Position numbers and translations under genes: made by a program
The notes under the pieces: generated by a model
What the model was told of the DNA's origin: nothing
The model's input: only the letters and a program-made list of their open reading frames with translations
Databases searched by the model: none
Assembly: GCA_021730785.1 (NCBI GenBank)
Contig: JAKFWF010000049.1
Location: forward strand, 62,001-126,000
Source: Hyphomicrobiaceae bacterium
GTDB lineage: Bacteria > Pseudomonadota > Alphaproteobacteria > Rhizobiales > Hyphomicrobiaceae
Direction: 5' to 3'
DNA: 64,000 nt
Part shown: positions 39,709-51,564 of the stretch, piece after piece
Layout of the letters: the number at the start of each line of letters is the position of its first letter
Position numbering within the stretch: position 1 is the first letter of the stretch

Positions 39709-40589
39709 CAACGTTGTCCAACACTCTCTCCAGCTTTGCCGCCAGACTGCTGCTCCTTCTGCCGTGCCGTCAGCATGTTCGCCAGCTCGCCTGCCTCGCG
39801 GATGAACATCATGTTTTCGCCCTGCAGCAGGATCTCGAACCCCTGCCCCCACATCGCCTTCTGCATCGATTGGCTGGTGCGCTTGTTGGGAAACAGCCAA
39901 TCGTGAACCTCGATGTAGACCGCGGCCGTCTCTGAAATCCACTCGGTGCCGGTCTCGAACAGGTCGGCTTCGAATCCTTCGATATCAACCTTGACGATGA
40001 ACAGTGCGCTGGGTTTGCCGGCCTGGTCTGCCAGTTCGCGAACGGTCGCAACCTTCAAGCCGGCCTGGGCGTCGGTCCGCTCCGTGATTATGGCCCATGA
40101 TTTTTCCGACTTGACCACGGCAACGCGCCCCGGCGTGCCCCCGATCGCACCTTCCACCACTGTGACGTTGCTGCGACTTACCGTGTTGAACCTGCAGTGC
40201 GCGGCGCTGGCCGCATCGGGCTCGATCGCCACGATTCGGGCGCGCGGATAGGTGGTCGAGAACCACAGCGCAGCAGCGCCGACATTGGCGCCGGCATCGA
40301 TGATGACGGGCACCACGCCGAGCGCCAGCAATTGTTCGTAGTACCGGTTCAGCCGCTCGCGCTGGTCGGGCATTGCGACCTTGTATTGCCGCTGCTGATA
40401 GACTTGCCGGAAGGTGTCGAGATCGCTGTCCAGCGGACGTAACGAAATAACTCCGATATCCCGCAGCTTGGCCGTAACCTCGGACGATCCCATCCAGCGC
40501 CCCGCATCGGCCTTCAGGATGTTCGGCCCGAACGTTCGGATGTCCTTTTTGATCCGCCTGACGATCTGGGGGAAATTGATGGCTCGCAT
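39708..40589 (-). CDS. FkbM family SAM-dependent methyltransferase
   Basis: VIIDAGANVGAAALWFSTTYPRARIVAIEPD, GKPSALFIVKVDIEGFEADLFETG, YIEVHDW. Confidence 0.92.
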   Translation of the reverse strand: MRAINFPQIVRRIKKDIRTFGPNILKADAGRWMGSSEVTAKLRDIGVISLRPLDSDLDTFRQVYQQRQYKVAMPDQRERLNRYYEQLLALGVVPVIIDAGANVGAAALWFSTTYPRARIVAIEPDAASAAHCRFNTVSRSNVTVVEGAIGGTPGRVAVVKSEKSWAIITERTDAQAGLKVATVRELADQAGKPSALFIVKVDIEGFEADLFETGTEWISETAAVYIEVHDWLFPNKRTSQSMQKAMWGQGFEILLQGENMMFIREAGELANMLTARQKEQQSGGKAGESVGQR

Positions 40590-40595
40590 GTGCGC

Positions 40596-41480
40596 CTACA
40601 GCGCCTCCGCGCCCGAGATGATCTCGATCAGTTCCTTGGTGATGTTGGCCTGGCGCTGACGGTTGTACTTGATCGTCAGCTTGTTGATCATGTCGCCGGC
40701 GTTGCGCGTCGCATTGTCCATGGCGCTCATGCGTGCGCCTTGTTCCGACGCCGCGTTCTCCAGCAGCCCGCGAAACACCTGGGTCGAGATGTTGCGAGTG
40801 AGGAGTACGCCGAGGATTTCCTCCTCGGACGGTTCGTACTCGTTGACCGCAGCCGCGGTCTTCGTGTCGCCCGCCTTTTCCTCCGGCACCTTGGCCGGGA
40901 TCAGCTGCAGCGCTGTCGGCTTCTGGGCGATCACGCTCTTGAACTCGGAGAAGTAGAGCGTGCAGACGTCGAACTCCTTGGCCTCGAACATCTTCAGGAT
41001 CTTGCCCGAGATGTCTTCGGCGTTGGGAAAACTCAGCTGCTTGACGGCCTTCAGATCCACACGGTCGACCATGTTGCGGCCGAACTCGCGGCGCAGAGCA
41101 TCGGCGCCTTTCTTGCCGACCATGATGAACTTCACGGTTTTGCCCTCGCGCACCAGACGCTGGGCGTCGGCACGGGCGAGCTTGGCGATGTTGCCGTTGA
41201 AGCCGCCGCACAGACCACGTTCGGCGGTCATGACGACCAGCAGGTGGACCTTGTCGCTGCCCGTTCCAACCAGAAGTGGCGAGGCGCCCTCTTTGTTGGT
41301 CACGCGGGCATTGACGTTGGCCAGCATGGCATTCATGCGCAAGGCATAGGGTCGCGCCGAGGTGGCCGCCTCCTGCGCGCGCCTCAGCTTCGCTGCGGCG
41401 ACCAGCTGCATGGCCTTGGTGATCTTGCGCGTCGCCTTCACGGAGGCGATGCGGTTGCGCATGTCTTTGAGTGAGGCCAT
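40596..41480 (-). CDS. atpG: F1Fo ATP synthase gamma subunit
   Basis: [88 protein letters not shown]. Confidence 0.98.
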   Translation of the reverse strand: MASLKDMRNRIASVKATRKITKAMQLVAAAKLRRAQEAATSARPYALRMNAMLANVNARVTNKEGASPLLVGTGSDKVHLLVVMTAERGLCGGFNGNIAKLARADAQRLVREGKTVKFIMVGKKGADALRREFGRNMVDRVDLKAVKQLSFPNAEDISGKILKMFEAKEFDVCTLYFSEFKSVIAQKPTALQLIPAKVPEEKAGDTKTAAAVNEYEPSEEEILGVLLTRNISTQVFRGLLENAASEQGARMSAMDNATRNAGDMINKLTIKYNRQRQANITKELIEIISGAEAL

Positions 41481-41504
41481 CGGGCGGTATCTCTCGTCGT
41501 CTCG

Positions 41505-41789
41505 TTATCTCGGTGACTGCATGATCTTGGTGAAATCGGCGCCGGCTTCCATCCGGAACACGCGTAAGTTCTTCAGGCAAGGGCCCAGCCATTCGAGTTT
41601 GTGGAGCATGGCCAGCGCCAAGTACAGTTTCGTCTGGTCCTCATGTGCGGCCGCATACGTACTCCCTTGAATGCGCTCAAAACCATGCGCGATCAGAATG
41701 TTGCGTATGTCGGTATAGGCCCTTTGGTTCCTGCCTGGATGATGTCGGTTTGCTGCCGCGACATCGAGATCAAACGCAATCGCGAACAT
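41505..41789 (-). CDS. VapD-like (Cas2-fold) protein, intact copy
   Basis: MFAIAFDLDVAAANRHHPGRNQRAYTDIRNILIAHGFERIQGSTYAAAHEDQTKLYLALAMLHKLEWLGPCLKNLRVFRMEAGADFTKIM; same architecture as H. influenzae VapD. Confidence 0.9.
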   Translation of the reverse strand: MFAIAFDLDVAAANRHHPGRNQRAYTDIRNILIAHGFERIQGSTYAAAHEDQTKLYLALAMLHKLEWLGPCLKNLRVFRMEAGADFTKIMQSPR

Positions 41790-41792
41790 CTG

Positions 41793-42176
41793 CTAGGTTC
41801 CATCATCGACGATCGGGTCGATCAGAATGTCCTCGATTTCGTGGTCCTTGCTCTCTTCGTCTCCCACCACCCAGATTTTTGCCTTGGTCGGGCTTTCGAT
41901 GCTCATGACTTCGTACTCGGGACCATCTGGTCCCATCGAGCGGTACTGGCCAACGAGACGGAGGAAGCGTTCGCGCGTAGCGGTGCCAGCGATATCTGAG
42001 TCTATATCGGCAACCGCATAGGGCAGCGGGGCGTCACAGCTCGGCACCTTGATCAGAGCCGTCGCCTCATCGACCATGCCAACCACTTCGTAAGGCTGGC
42101 CGGAAACAGCCACGCGGCAGCGAACCCCGATCGACTTTCGGGGCTTGTAACCAGCAATGGCTGCTCCAGTCGTCAT
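41793..42176 (-). CDS. Putative antitoxin partner of VapD, two repeat units
   Basis: 127 aa, stop codon 3 nt before vapD start; internal duplication PYEVVGMVDEATALIKV...LPYAVADIDSD / EYEVMSIESPTKAKIWVV...HEIEDILIDP. Confidence 0.7.
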   Translation of the reverse strand: MTTGAAIAGYKPRKSIGVRCRVAVSGQPYEVVGMVDEATALIKVPSCDAPLPYAVADIDSDIAGTATRERFLRLVGQYRSMGPDGPEYEVMSIESPTKAKIWVVGDEESKDHEIEDILIDPIVDDGT

Positions 42177-42230
42177 AGGAATACCTTTGGGTCGACATTA
42201 GACCCTCAGTGCACGGCATCATTCGTCAGA

Positions 42231-43759
<1,529 letters not shown>

Positions 43760-43760
<1 letters not shown>

Positions 43761-44320
43761 CAGCCAACCTCTTTCATGGCGATCTTGAGACTATTCAATT
43801 TGGTGCGAAGCGAGCTGTCGATCATGCGACTGCCGATTTTGACGACGAGGCCGCCGAGCAGACCGGGGTCAACAGTCGATGTGATCGCGACATCCTTGCC
43901 GACCGACGCGCGCAGCGTATCTTTCAGCTGCTGCATCTGGGCGTCGTTGAGCGGCACCGCGGACGCCACTTCCGCCTGCATTTCACCGCGGCCCTGGGCA
44001 ACCAGCTTGTGGAAATTCTTGATCATCTCCGGCAGCACGAACAGGCGCCGGTTGCGGGCGATCAGCCGCACGAAATTAGCGGTCAGGCCGTCGACCCCGT
44101 TCGCCGCCATCACCGCATCGAGCGCCTTGCCCTGCTCGTCGGCGGAAATGATCGGGCTGCGCACCATCTTGTAGAGGTCGGCACTGCCAGCCAGCATGGC
44201 CTGCAGCCGGGTCATCGCCTGCTCGACCACCTTCACCTGGTTCTGCTCGGTTGCGAGGTCGTACAGCGCGGACGCATAGCGCCCGGCCACACTCGCCATC
44301 ATTGGATCGTCATTCGCCAC
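43760..44320 (-). CDS. atpH: F1Fo ATP synthase delta subunit
   Basis: [20 protein letters not shown]..., [36 protein letters not shown]. Confidence 0.96.
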
Positions 44321-44608
44321 GTCGAACGCTCATTATGAGGTGAAGGATTTGGGCATGGTCGGGAGGGCATGGAACGCAGCGGTTGCCCGCGCAATCCCGT
44401 CGCTCAACAAAAAATGATCGGCGCGCGCGGACGCGCACGCCAGCCTCTTCATCAAGTTGGCGTGGGCTTAGCATGGGTCGTCCGGGGCTTCAACAGGGTT
44501 ACACGCGTATGCGATGCCGCATGGTGCGGGCGCATCGCGGATCGTGCGGGCGAACATGAACGAATTCTGCTCGTGTCGTTCAAAATCGGTTCAAGCGGCG
44601 TGCCCTAG

Positions 44609-45265
44609 ATGTGTTCGCAAGTTGGCCGGTTCATTTCGGCCATGCATGGGGCTGCTCACACACAGGGGTGTCGAATGTCTGCCAAAACTGCCATCGTTGC
44701 CACCGCCGCACTGCTGGCCATGAATGCCGCCGCCTTCACTGAGGCCGCCTCGGCGCAGGAACGGCAGACCCACACGCCGCAGGGCCAGCACCGTCGCGCG
44801 GCCAGCCAGCCCCAGCAGCTGACTCCACCAGCACCGGTACCGCAAGTTGCACGGACGATCCCGCGTGCGCCGAACGCTCCGCATACATCGCAACGACAAC
44901 ATGCCCCCCAGATCGGGCATCAGCCGTCGCACGGCACCTGGAACCGGTTTCAGCCGCGTCCGGCGCCGCCACAGGCGCGCCACATTGAAACACATCGCGC
45001 GCCGGCCCACTCGGCCCCCCATCACACGCCGCGGCATCGTAGCTACGGCTGGCGTCCGTGGGGTTACGGCGCGGCCGCCGCCGGCGCCGTGATCGTTGGG
45101 ACCGCGATTGCGCGGTCGCCGCGCACCACACTCGAAGCCTGCGCCCGTGATTTCCGCAGCTTCGACTGGGACTCGGGCACGATCGTCAATCGCTATGGCG
45201 AGACCGAGCTGTGCCCCTACCTCGAGCCGACGCACGTCGTTCGTGACGAGGGTGAGGACGAGTGA
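44609..45265 (+). CDS. His/Pro-rich exported protein with BA14K-like C-terminus (start uncertain, possibly 44675)
   Basis: Signal peptide from MSAKTAIVATAALLAMNAAAFTEAASA; C-terminal CARDFRSFDWDSGTIVNRYGETELCPY. Confidence 0.65.
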   Translation: MCSQVGRFISAMHGAAHTQGCRMSAKTAIVATAALLAMNAAAFTEAASAQERQTHTPQGQHRRAASQPQQLTPPAPVPQVARTIPRAPNAPHTSQRQHAPQIGHQPSHGTWNRFQPRPAPPQARHIETHRAPAHSAPHHTPRHRSYGWRPWGYGAAAAGAVIVGTAIARSPRTTLEACARDFRSFDWDSGTIVNRYGETELCPYLEPTHVVRDEGEDE

Positions 45266-45365
45266 TCTACCCCGCCACCGGCTCGTTCAAGTTGTGTTCA
45301 TATGCCATCAGCCACATTGGCCACCACCGAAGCGATCTTGACCACTCAACCTCGCAGGACATGCC

Positions 45366-45671
45366 ATGACCCGTATCAAGTCACCCCGTGCTGCCATCAC
45401 CGCCCTGACGCTTGTCGCTTTCAGCACAGTGGCGCTCGCCGCTCCCGCAAGCGCCGAAGGCTATCGCCGCCGCGGCAACGATGAAGCGGCCGCCGCCCTC
45501 GCGCTCGGCATCGGCGCGCTCGTCGTCGGCGGCATCCTGGCCAGCAAGGCGAAGCGCAGGCACCATTACGACGGGCACTACTACAAGGCGCCAGCCCCCC
45601 ACTACTACGCCCCGCAGCACCACAAGTATCGCTACAATGCGCCGTACAAAAAGCACTATTACGGCCATTGA
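45366..45671 (+). CDS. Small exported His/Tyr-rich glycine-zipper-like protein
   Basis: Signal peptide; AAAALALGIGALVVGGILASKAKRRHHYDGHYYKAPAPHYYAPQHHKYRYNAPYKKHYYGH. Confidence 0.7.
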   Translation: MTRIKSPRAAITALTLVAFSTVALAAPASAEGYRRRGNDEAAAALALGIGALVVGGILASKAKRRHHYDGHYYKAPAPHYYAPQHHKYRYNAPYKKHYYGH

Positions 45672-45701
45672 GTAGGTTCGTGCTCTCCTGACTGCCCCCT
45701 A

Positions 45702-45735
45702 CCCCGGCGCGCCGCCCTCGCGCCGGGGTTTTGAT
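45702..45735 (+). terminator. Rho-independent terminator
   Basis: ccccggcgcg-ccgccct-cgcgccgggg followed by ttttgatttt. Confidence 0.8.
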
Positions 45736-45815
45736 TTTCGGCGGATGCTGGGCGACTCGTCGCTGCCGGCCAGCGCGCGGAACCTCCGCCGGCAGCGGCG
45801 ACCAAGTTCGCGCAC

Positions 45816-48017
45816 TCACATAAAACTATACGGATCCACGTCCACGCTGAGCCGCAGGTCGCCCTTGATCTCGGGCATTTCGGCGAGCCAGGCGCGCAGG
45901 TAACCTTGGATGTCGAGTTCGCGCGGCGCTTTCACCAACAGTCGCCAGCGGAACCGGCCGCGGACGACGAAGATTGGCGCTTCGGCCGGCCCCAGCACTT
46001 CGATGCGTTCGGCGGCAGGCGCACGCCGCGCGATCTCGCGGGCATAGCGCTCGGCCATGTCCTTTTCGCGTGCAGTGACGATGAGTGCGGCCAACCGGCC
46101 ATAGGGCGGCAGCATGCCGAGCTGCCGCTGGCGGATTTCGCTTTCGATGAAGGCGTCGCGATCGCCCGAAATGATCGCCTGCATGACGGGATGTTCGGGC
46201 ATGTGTGTCTGCACGAAGCCGCGACCCTTGGCGAGCGCACGGCCGGCGCGCCCCGTCACCTGGTGCATGAGCTGGAACGAGCGCTCGGCAGCGCGCGGGT
46301 CGGCCTGACCGAGCCCCAGATCGCCATCGACGATGCCGACCAGATTGAGATCGGGAAAGTTATGCCCCTTGGCGACGATCTGTGTGCCGATGATGATGTC
46401 GATCTCGCCCTTCTCGATGCGGTGGATCATCTCGCGCATCTCGATGAGGCCCGGGATCAGGTCGCTCGACAGAAGGGCGAGGCGGGCATCGGGAAAGCGT
46501 TCGGCCACCTCTTCGGCGATGCGCTCGATGCCCGGCCCGCAGGCGACCATGCAGTCGGGCTCGGCGCACTTCGGACACTTCTCGGGGATCGGCAGCATGA
46601 ATCCGCAGTGGTGACAGTTCAGCCGTTTCCTGAACCGATGTTCGACCAGCCACGCCGTACACTGCGGGCACTCGAAGCGATGGCCGCACTTGTTGCACAG
46701 CGTGAGCGGCGCATAACCGCGGCGGTTGAGGTACAGCAGCGACTGCTGGCCGCGGCCGCGCGCTTCCACCATCGCTTGCACCAGCGGCGGCGACAGCCAC
46801 CGCCCGCGATCCGGCGGATGCCGGCGCAGGTCGATCGCCGAGACTTCCGGCATCTCGACGCCGGAGAACCGGCCTGGCAATACGATGTGGCGGTACTTGG
46901 CGGTGCGCGCATTGACGTGACTCTCGATCGATGGCGTGGCGCTCGCCAAAATCACCGGGATTTTGCCGAGATTGCCACGCACCACCGCCATATCGCGCGC
47001 CTGATAGTGCACGCGGTCGTCCTGCTTGAAGCCCGGATCGTGCTCCTCGTCGACGATGATGAGGCCGAGGTTCTCGTAAGGGAGAAACAGCGCCGAGCGG
47101 GCGCCGACCACAACGCGAGCGCCGCCAGTGGCTGCTGCCCGCCAGATGCGCCCGCGCTCTGGCCCGGACAATGCCGAATGCCACTCGACCGGGGCTGCAC
47201 CGAACCGGCGAGTGAAGCGGTCCATGAACTGGCTGGTGAGCGCGATCTCGGGCAGCATGATCACGACCTGCCGGCCTTGCGCGAGGGTGCGGGCGACCGC
47301 CTCGAAGTACACCTCGGTCTTGCCCGAGCCAGTGACGCCATCGAGCAGCGTCACCGAGAAATTGCGGCCATCCACCGCCGCGCGCAGCGTCTCCACGGCC
47401 GGGATCTGGTGCTCGCCGAAGGTTGTTGCAGCAAAGTCGGGGTTGGGGGCGCGGTAGCTGCGTTCCGGGATCAGGACTTCGACCAGCAGGCCCGCCTGCA
47501 CGAGGCCGTCGACAACGCCGCTCGACACGCCAGCTTCGGCCGCGAGTGCGGATTTGGCGCGGATCAAGCCATCGCCGGCTGTTTCCATGGCCTTAAGGCG
47601 GGCCGGCGTCATGCGCGGCGGCAGGTGAGCACCTTCGGCCGCGCGCACGCCGGTGCGCGGCTTCTGCGGCTCGAAGGCGGCCTGCGCGCCCATCATCATG
47701 CGCAACACCATGCCGAGCGGCGACAGCGTGTATTTGGCGATCCACTCGGCGAACCGCATCGACAACTGCGGGAGCGGCGGCACGTCGATGCGCTCGACCA
47801 CCATCTTGAGCTTTTTCACGTTGACCGGCTTGTCGCTGAAGCCGACGACACGGTCCCACACCACGCCGATGCGCGTCTGCGGCCCGAACGGCACCAGGAT
47901 GAAGGCACCCGGCGCAAGGTCAACACCCGGCCGCGCCAGATAGTCGTAGGTCTGATCGAGCGCCACCGGCAACAGCACCGGACTGGTTGCCGGCAGTGCT
48001 TCTGATTCAGCAGACAT
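45816..48017 (-). CDS. priA: Primosomal protein N' (PriA helicase)
   Basis: LLDGVTGSGKTEVYFEAV, DEEHDPGFKQ, CNKCGHRFECPQCTAWLVEHRFRKRLNCHHCG, GTQIVAKGHNFPDLNLVGI. Confidence 0.97.
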   Translation of the reverse strand: MSAESEALPATSPVLLPVALDQTYDYLARPGVDLAPGAFILVPFGPQTRIGVVWDRVVGFSDKPVNVKKLKMVVERIDVPPLPQLSMRFAEWIAKYTLSPLGMVLRMMMGAQAAFEPQKPRTGVRAAEGAHLPPRMTPARLKAMETAGDGLIRAKSALAAEAGVSSGVVDGLVQAGLLVEVLIPERSYRAPNPDFAATTFGEHQIPAVETLRAAVDGRNFSVTLLDGVTGSGKTEVYFEAVARTLAQGRQVVIMLPEIALTSQFMDRFTRRFGAAPVEWHSALSGPERGRIWRAAATGGARVVVGARSALFLPYENLGLIIVDEEHDPGFKQDDRVHYQARDMAVVRGNLGKIPVILASATPSIESHVNARTAKYRHIVLPGRFSGVEMPEVSAIDLRRHPPDRGRWLSPPLVQAMVEARGRGQQSLLYLNRRGYAPLTLCNKCGHRFECPQCTAWLVEHRFRKRLNCHHCGFMLPIPEKCPKCAEPDCMVACGPGIERIAEEVAERFPDARLALLSSDLIPGLIEMREMIHRIEKGEIDIIIGTQIVAKGHNFPDLNLVGIVDGDLGLGQADPRAAERSFQLMHQVTGRAGRALAKGRGFVQTHMPEHPVMQAIISGDRDAFIESEIRQRQLGMLPPYGRLAALIVTAREKDMAERYAREIARRAPAAERIEVLGPAEAPIFVVRGRFRWRLLVKAPRELDIQGYLRAWLAEMPEIKGDLRLSVDVDPYSFM

Positions 48018-48130
48018 GTCGAACAGGCTGTTCAAACGAGGGACCAACGGACTAGAAGTGCGAATCACGACTGGCTGAGCCTAAGCCGGCAATTGCGCCG
48101 GGGCTTGGGCGCCATGGGAGGCAGTGCACC

Positions 48131-48784
48131 ATGAAATTCTTCGTCGACACGGCAGACGTGGCGGAAATCGCCGATCTGGCAGCCACCGGCCTGCTCGACG
48201 GCGTCACCACCAACCCCTCTCTCGTGGCCAAGGCCGGGCGCGACTTCAAGACCATTATACGCGAAATCTGCGCGCTCGTGCCGGGGCCGGTCAGCGCCGA
48301 GGTGGCCGCCCTCGACTACGAGGGTATGATCACGGAAGGGCGCACGCTGGCGAAAATCGCCAAGAACGTCACGGTCAAGCTGCCCTTGACCTGGGAAGGC
48401 CTCAAGGCCTGCAAGACGCTGACCGGCGAAGGCACCATGGTCAACGTCACGTTGTGCTTCTCGGCCAACCAGGCGCTGTTGGCGGCCAAGGCCGGCGCGA
48501 CGTTCGTCTCGCCCTTCATCGGCCGCCTCGACGACCAGGGGCTCGAAGGCATGGAGCTGATCTCGGAAATCCGCACGATCTATGACAATTACGAGACCCT
48601 CTCGACCCAGATCCTGGCCGCCTCGATCCGCACCGTGAACCACGTGAAGCAGGCGGCCATGATCGGCGCCGACGTGTCGACCGTGCCGCCGGCGATCCTC
48701 AAGGCCCTGGTCAAGCACCCGCTGACCGACAAAGGCATCGAGACGTTCATGGCCGACTGGAAGAAGACCGGCCAGAAGATCTAA
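48131..48784 (+). CDS. Transaldolase / fructose-6-phosphate aldolase family
   Basis: [61 protein letters not shown]. Confidence 0.95.
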   Translation: MKFFVDTADVAEIADLAATGLLDGVTTNPSLVAKAGRDFKTIIREICALVPGPVSAEVAALDYEGMITEGRTLAKIAKNVTVKLPLTWEGLKACKTLTGEGTMVNVTLCFSANQALLAAKAGATFVSPFIGRLDDQGLEGMELISEIRTIYDNYETLSTQILAASIRTVNHVKQAAMIGADVSTVPPAILKALVKHPLTDKGIETFMADWKKTGQKI

Positions 48785-48877
48785 GCCCACCTGTCCAGCG
48801 CAAAACCACCTTTGCCGTTGGCGCCGTTGCGACTACCATCGCGCGACAACAACAAACGCATGCAAGGGGATCGGTCC

Positions 48878-49891
48878 ATGAATTCGAAATTTGCAGGCGC
48901 CGCACTGGCGCTGCTGCTGTCGGCCGGGGTGTTCAATCCTGCGCCCGCGCGCGCCGAGGTCGGCGAAGTCATTCTCGCCCAGCAGTTCGGCATCATCTTC
49001 ACGCCGCTGATGGTGATGGAGAGCCAGAAGATGATCGAGAAGCAGGCGGCCGCCCGCGGCATGCCGGACCTCAAGGTCACCTGGAGCCGGCTCGCCGGCC
49101 CCGCCGTGATGGTCGACGCCATGCTGTCGGGCTCGTTGCATTACTCATCGCAGGGCGTGCCCTCGATGATGCTGATGTGGGACCGCACGCGCGGCAACAT
49201 CGGCGTGCGGGCGATCTCCGCCATCAATGACAGCCCGATCTATCTCAACACGCGCAACCCGAACATCAAGTCGCTGAAGGACTTCACCGACAAGGACCGC
49301 ATCGCCATTCCCTCGATCAAGGTCTCGAGCCAGGCGATCTATCTGCACATGGCGGCGGAGAAGGCGTTCGGACCCGGCAAACATACCCAGCTGGATCATC
49401 TGGTGGTGGCGTTGTCTCACCCGGATGCGGTGGCCGCGGTGATGAACCCGAGCGGTGAGATCAACTCGCACTTCGCGACCTCCCCCTTCCACGAGGTGGA
49501 AGTGAAGGCGGGCTTCAAGACGATCCTGTCGTCCTACGAGGCGATCGGCGGCCAGAGCACCATTCTCACGTTCGTCACTACCGACAAGTTCCGCCGCGAG
49601 AACCCCAAGGTCCACGAGATCGTCAAGGCCGCCTTCGACGAGGCCATGGAATACACGAACGCCGACCTGCGACGCGCAGTGCAGGTCTATATCGACGTGT
49701 CGAAGGACAAGAAGAGCACGGTTGACGAACTCTATGCGATCGTCACCCAGCCGGGCTTCGCGTTCTCGAAAAAGCCGTCGACGATCGGCGCGTTCGCGGA
49801 GTTCATGCATCGCACGGGGCTGATCAAGAACAAGCCGGCGTCGTGGACAGACATGTTCTTCGAGGAAGCGCACGCGGCGGGCGGCAATTGA
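48878..49891 (+). CDS. ABC transporter substrate-binding protein (NitT/TauT type), no ABC partner nearby
   Basis: Signal peptide [56 protein letters not shown]. Confidence 0.85.
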   Translation: MNSKFAGAALALLLSAGVFNPAPARAEVGEVILAQQFGIIFTPLMVMESQKMIEKQAAARGMPDLKVTWSRLAGPAVMVDAMLSGSLHYSSQGVPSMMLMWDRTRGNIGVRAISAINDSPIYLNTRNPNIKSLKDFTDKDRIAIPSIKVSSQAIYLHMAAEKAFGPGKHTQLDHLVVALSHPDAVAAVMNPSGEINSHFATSPFHEVEVKAGFKTILSSYEAIGGQSTILTFVTTDKFRRENPKVHEIVKAAFDEAMEYTNADLRRAVQVYIDVSKDKKSTVDELYAIVTQPGFAFSKKPSTIGAFAEFMHRTGLIKNKPASWTDMFFEEAHAAGGN

Positions 49892-49923
49892 CGGCGGCAG
49901 GCGCGCATTGGGAGACGCGACGC

Positions 49924-50904
49924 ATGCAGCTTGGAATGATCGGCCTCGGCCGCATGGGGGGCAACATCGTCCGCCGCCTCCAGCGCGCCGGGCACGGGTG
50001 CGTCGTGTGGGACCGTGATCCGGCACCTGGCCGGGCGTTGGCGGACGAGGGCGCCATTCCAGCCGAAAACCTGGCGGCACTTGTCACAGGGCTTCGCTCG
50101 CCCCGCCACATCTGGATCATGCTGCCGGCGGGCGACGCGACCGAAACCATGATCGCGACGCTCAGCCCCCTGCTGGCGCCGGGCGACACGATCATCGATG
50201 GCGGCAACACGTTCTGGAAGGACGACATCCTGCGGGCGGCACAGCTTCGCGAGCTTGGCCTGCACTATGTCGATGTCGGCACCTCGGGCGGCGTATGGGG
50301 CCTCGAGCGCGGCTACTGCATGATGATCGGCGGCGACAAGGCAACCGTAGACCGCCTCGATCCGATCTTCGCGAGCCTGGCGCCGGGCCGCGGCGATGTG
50401 CCCGCCACGCGCGACCGCCAGGGCCGCGACCCGCGCGTCGAGCAAGGCTACCTCCATGCGGGTCCAAACGGCGCCGGCCACTTCGTCAAGATGATCCACA
50501 ACGGCATCGAGTACGGCATGATGCAGGCCATGGCCGAAGGCTTCGATATCCTCAGCCACGCCGCCTCGCCGAAGCTGCCCGAACACGAGCGCCTCGACCT
50601 CGACGTCGCCGACATCGCCGAGGTGTGGCGCCGCGGCAGCGTGATCACCTCGTGGCTGCTCGATCTGACCGCCGAGGCACTCGCCCGCGATCCAGCGCTC
50701 GCAGCCTTCTCCGGCCATGTGTCCGACTCCGGCGAAGGGCGTTGGACGGTCGAAGCCGCCATCGAGCGCGACGTGCCGGCCGAAGTGCTCACCTCCGCGC
50801 TCTACACACGGTTCCGTTCGCGCCAGGACCACACGTTTGCCGAGAAGATATTGTCCGCCATGCGCAAGGGTTTCGGCGGGCATATCGAGCCCGGCACGTC
50901 GTAG
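49924..50904 (+). CDS. gnd: 6-phosphogluconate dehydrogenase (decarboxylating)
   Basis: [68 protein letters not shown]. Confidence 0.96.
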   Translation: MQLGMIGLGRMGGNIVRRLQRAGHGCVVWDRDPAPGRALADEGAIPAENLAALVTGLRSPRHIWIMLPAGDATETMIATLSPLLAPGDTIIDGGNTFWKDDILRAAQLRELGLHYVDVGTSGGVWGLERGYCMMIGGDKATVDRLDPIFASLAPGRGDVPATRDRQGRDPRVEQGYLHAGPNGAGHFVKMIHNGIEYGMMQAMAEGFDILSHAASPKLPEHERLDLDVADIAEVWRRGSVITSWLLDLTAEALARDPALAAFSGHVSDSGEGRWTVEAAIERDVPAEVLTSALYTRFRSRQDHTFAEKILSAMRKGFGGHIEPGTS

Positions 50905-50913
50905 CGACCGGCC

Positions 50914-51459
50914 ATGATCGAGCCCACGCCCGCTGCCCGCATGCCGACCGCCATCCTGGTGATGGGCGTCTCGGGCTCGGGCAAAAGCACGGCGGGGGAA
51001 AACCTCGCGCAGGAACTCGGCTGGCCGTTCCGCGATGCCGACAGTTTTCACCCGTCAGCCAACGTCGCCAAGATGAGCGCGGGCATTGCGCTCACCGACG
51101 AGGACCGCTGGCCATGGTTGGCTGCCATCGCCGCCTGGATCGACGAGCGCCGCAGCTCTGGCGCGCCCGGCATCGTGTCGTGCTCGGCTCTGAAGCGTGC
51201 CTATCGCCGCGTACTGCTCGACGGCCGCCCCGATGTGCGCCTCGTCTACCTGCAGGGCGACCAGCCGCTGATCGCCGGCCGCATGGGCCGCCGTACCGGC
51301 CACTTCATGCCGCCGACGCTCCTCGCCAGCCAGTTCGCCGCCCTCGAAGAACCTGCCGCCGACGAATGGCCGATCATCGTGCCGATCGAACTGTCGCCCC
51401 GCCGCATCGTCGAGCACATCCTGGCCAGCATGGCCCAGGCCGGACCGTGGGCCGGCTGA
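50914..51459 (+). CDS. gntK: Gluconokinase
   Basis: ILVMGVSGSGKSTAGENLAQELGWPFRDADSFHP, VSCSALKRAYRRVL. Confidence 0.95.
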   Translation: MIEPTPAARMPTAILVMGVSGSGKSTAGENLAQELGWPFRDADSFHPSANVAKMSAGIALTDEDRWPWLAAIAAWIDERRSSGAPGIVSCSALKRAYRRVLLDGRPDVRLVYLQGDQPLIAGRMGRRTGHFMPPTLLASQFAALEEPAADEWPIIVPIELSPRRIVEHILASMAQAGPWAG

Positions 51460-51564
51460 GTGGGGGGGCGATCACACTCCGCACGCAGGCACCCTTGGTG
51501 CAATTGATTGCGTGATTGCTGCTTCCCGTGCAAGCTTGGAGAAAATTGTTACGGAGGATATGCC

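Noticed and set aside
39985-41592. 535-aa minus-strand ORF spanning atpG and FkbM
   Set aside because: Out-of-frame read of atpG and the methyltransferase with Arg/Gly-rich composition; the in-frame products are clear.
39095-41789. Cas2-fold (VapD) proteins as evidence for a CRISPR-Cas locus
   Set aside because: VapD and Cas2 share a fold, but no repeat-spacer array, cas1 or effector gene was seen in the window; the organisation is that of a small toxin-antitoxin-like pair.
45906-48005. 699-aa + strand ORF opposite priA
   Set aside because: Antisense shadow of priA with low-complexity Arg/His/Asp composition and no recognisable domain.
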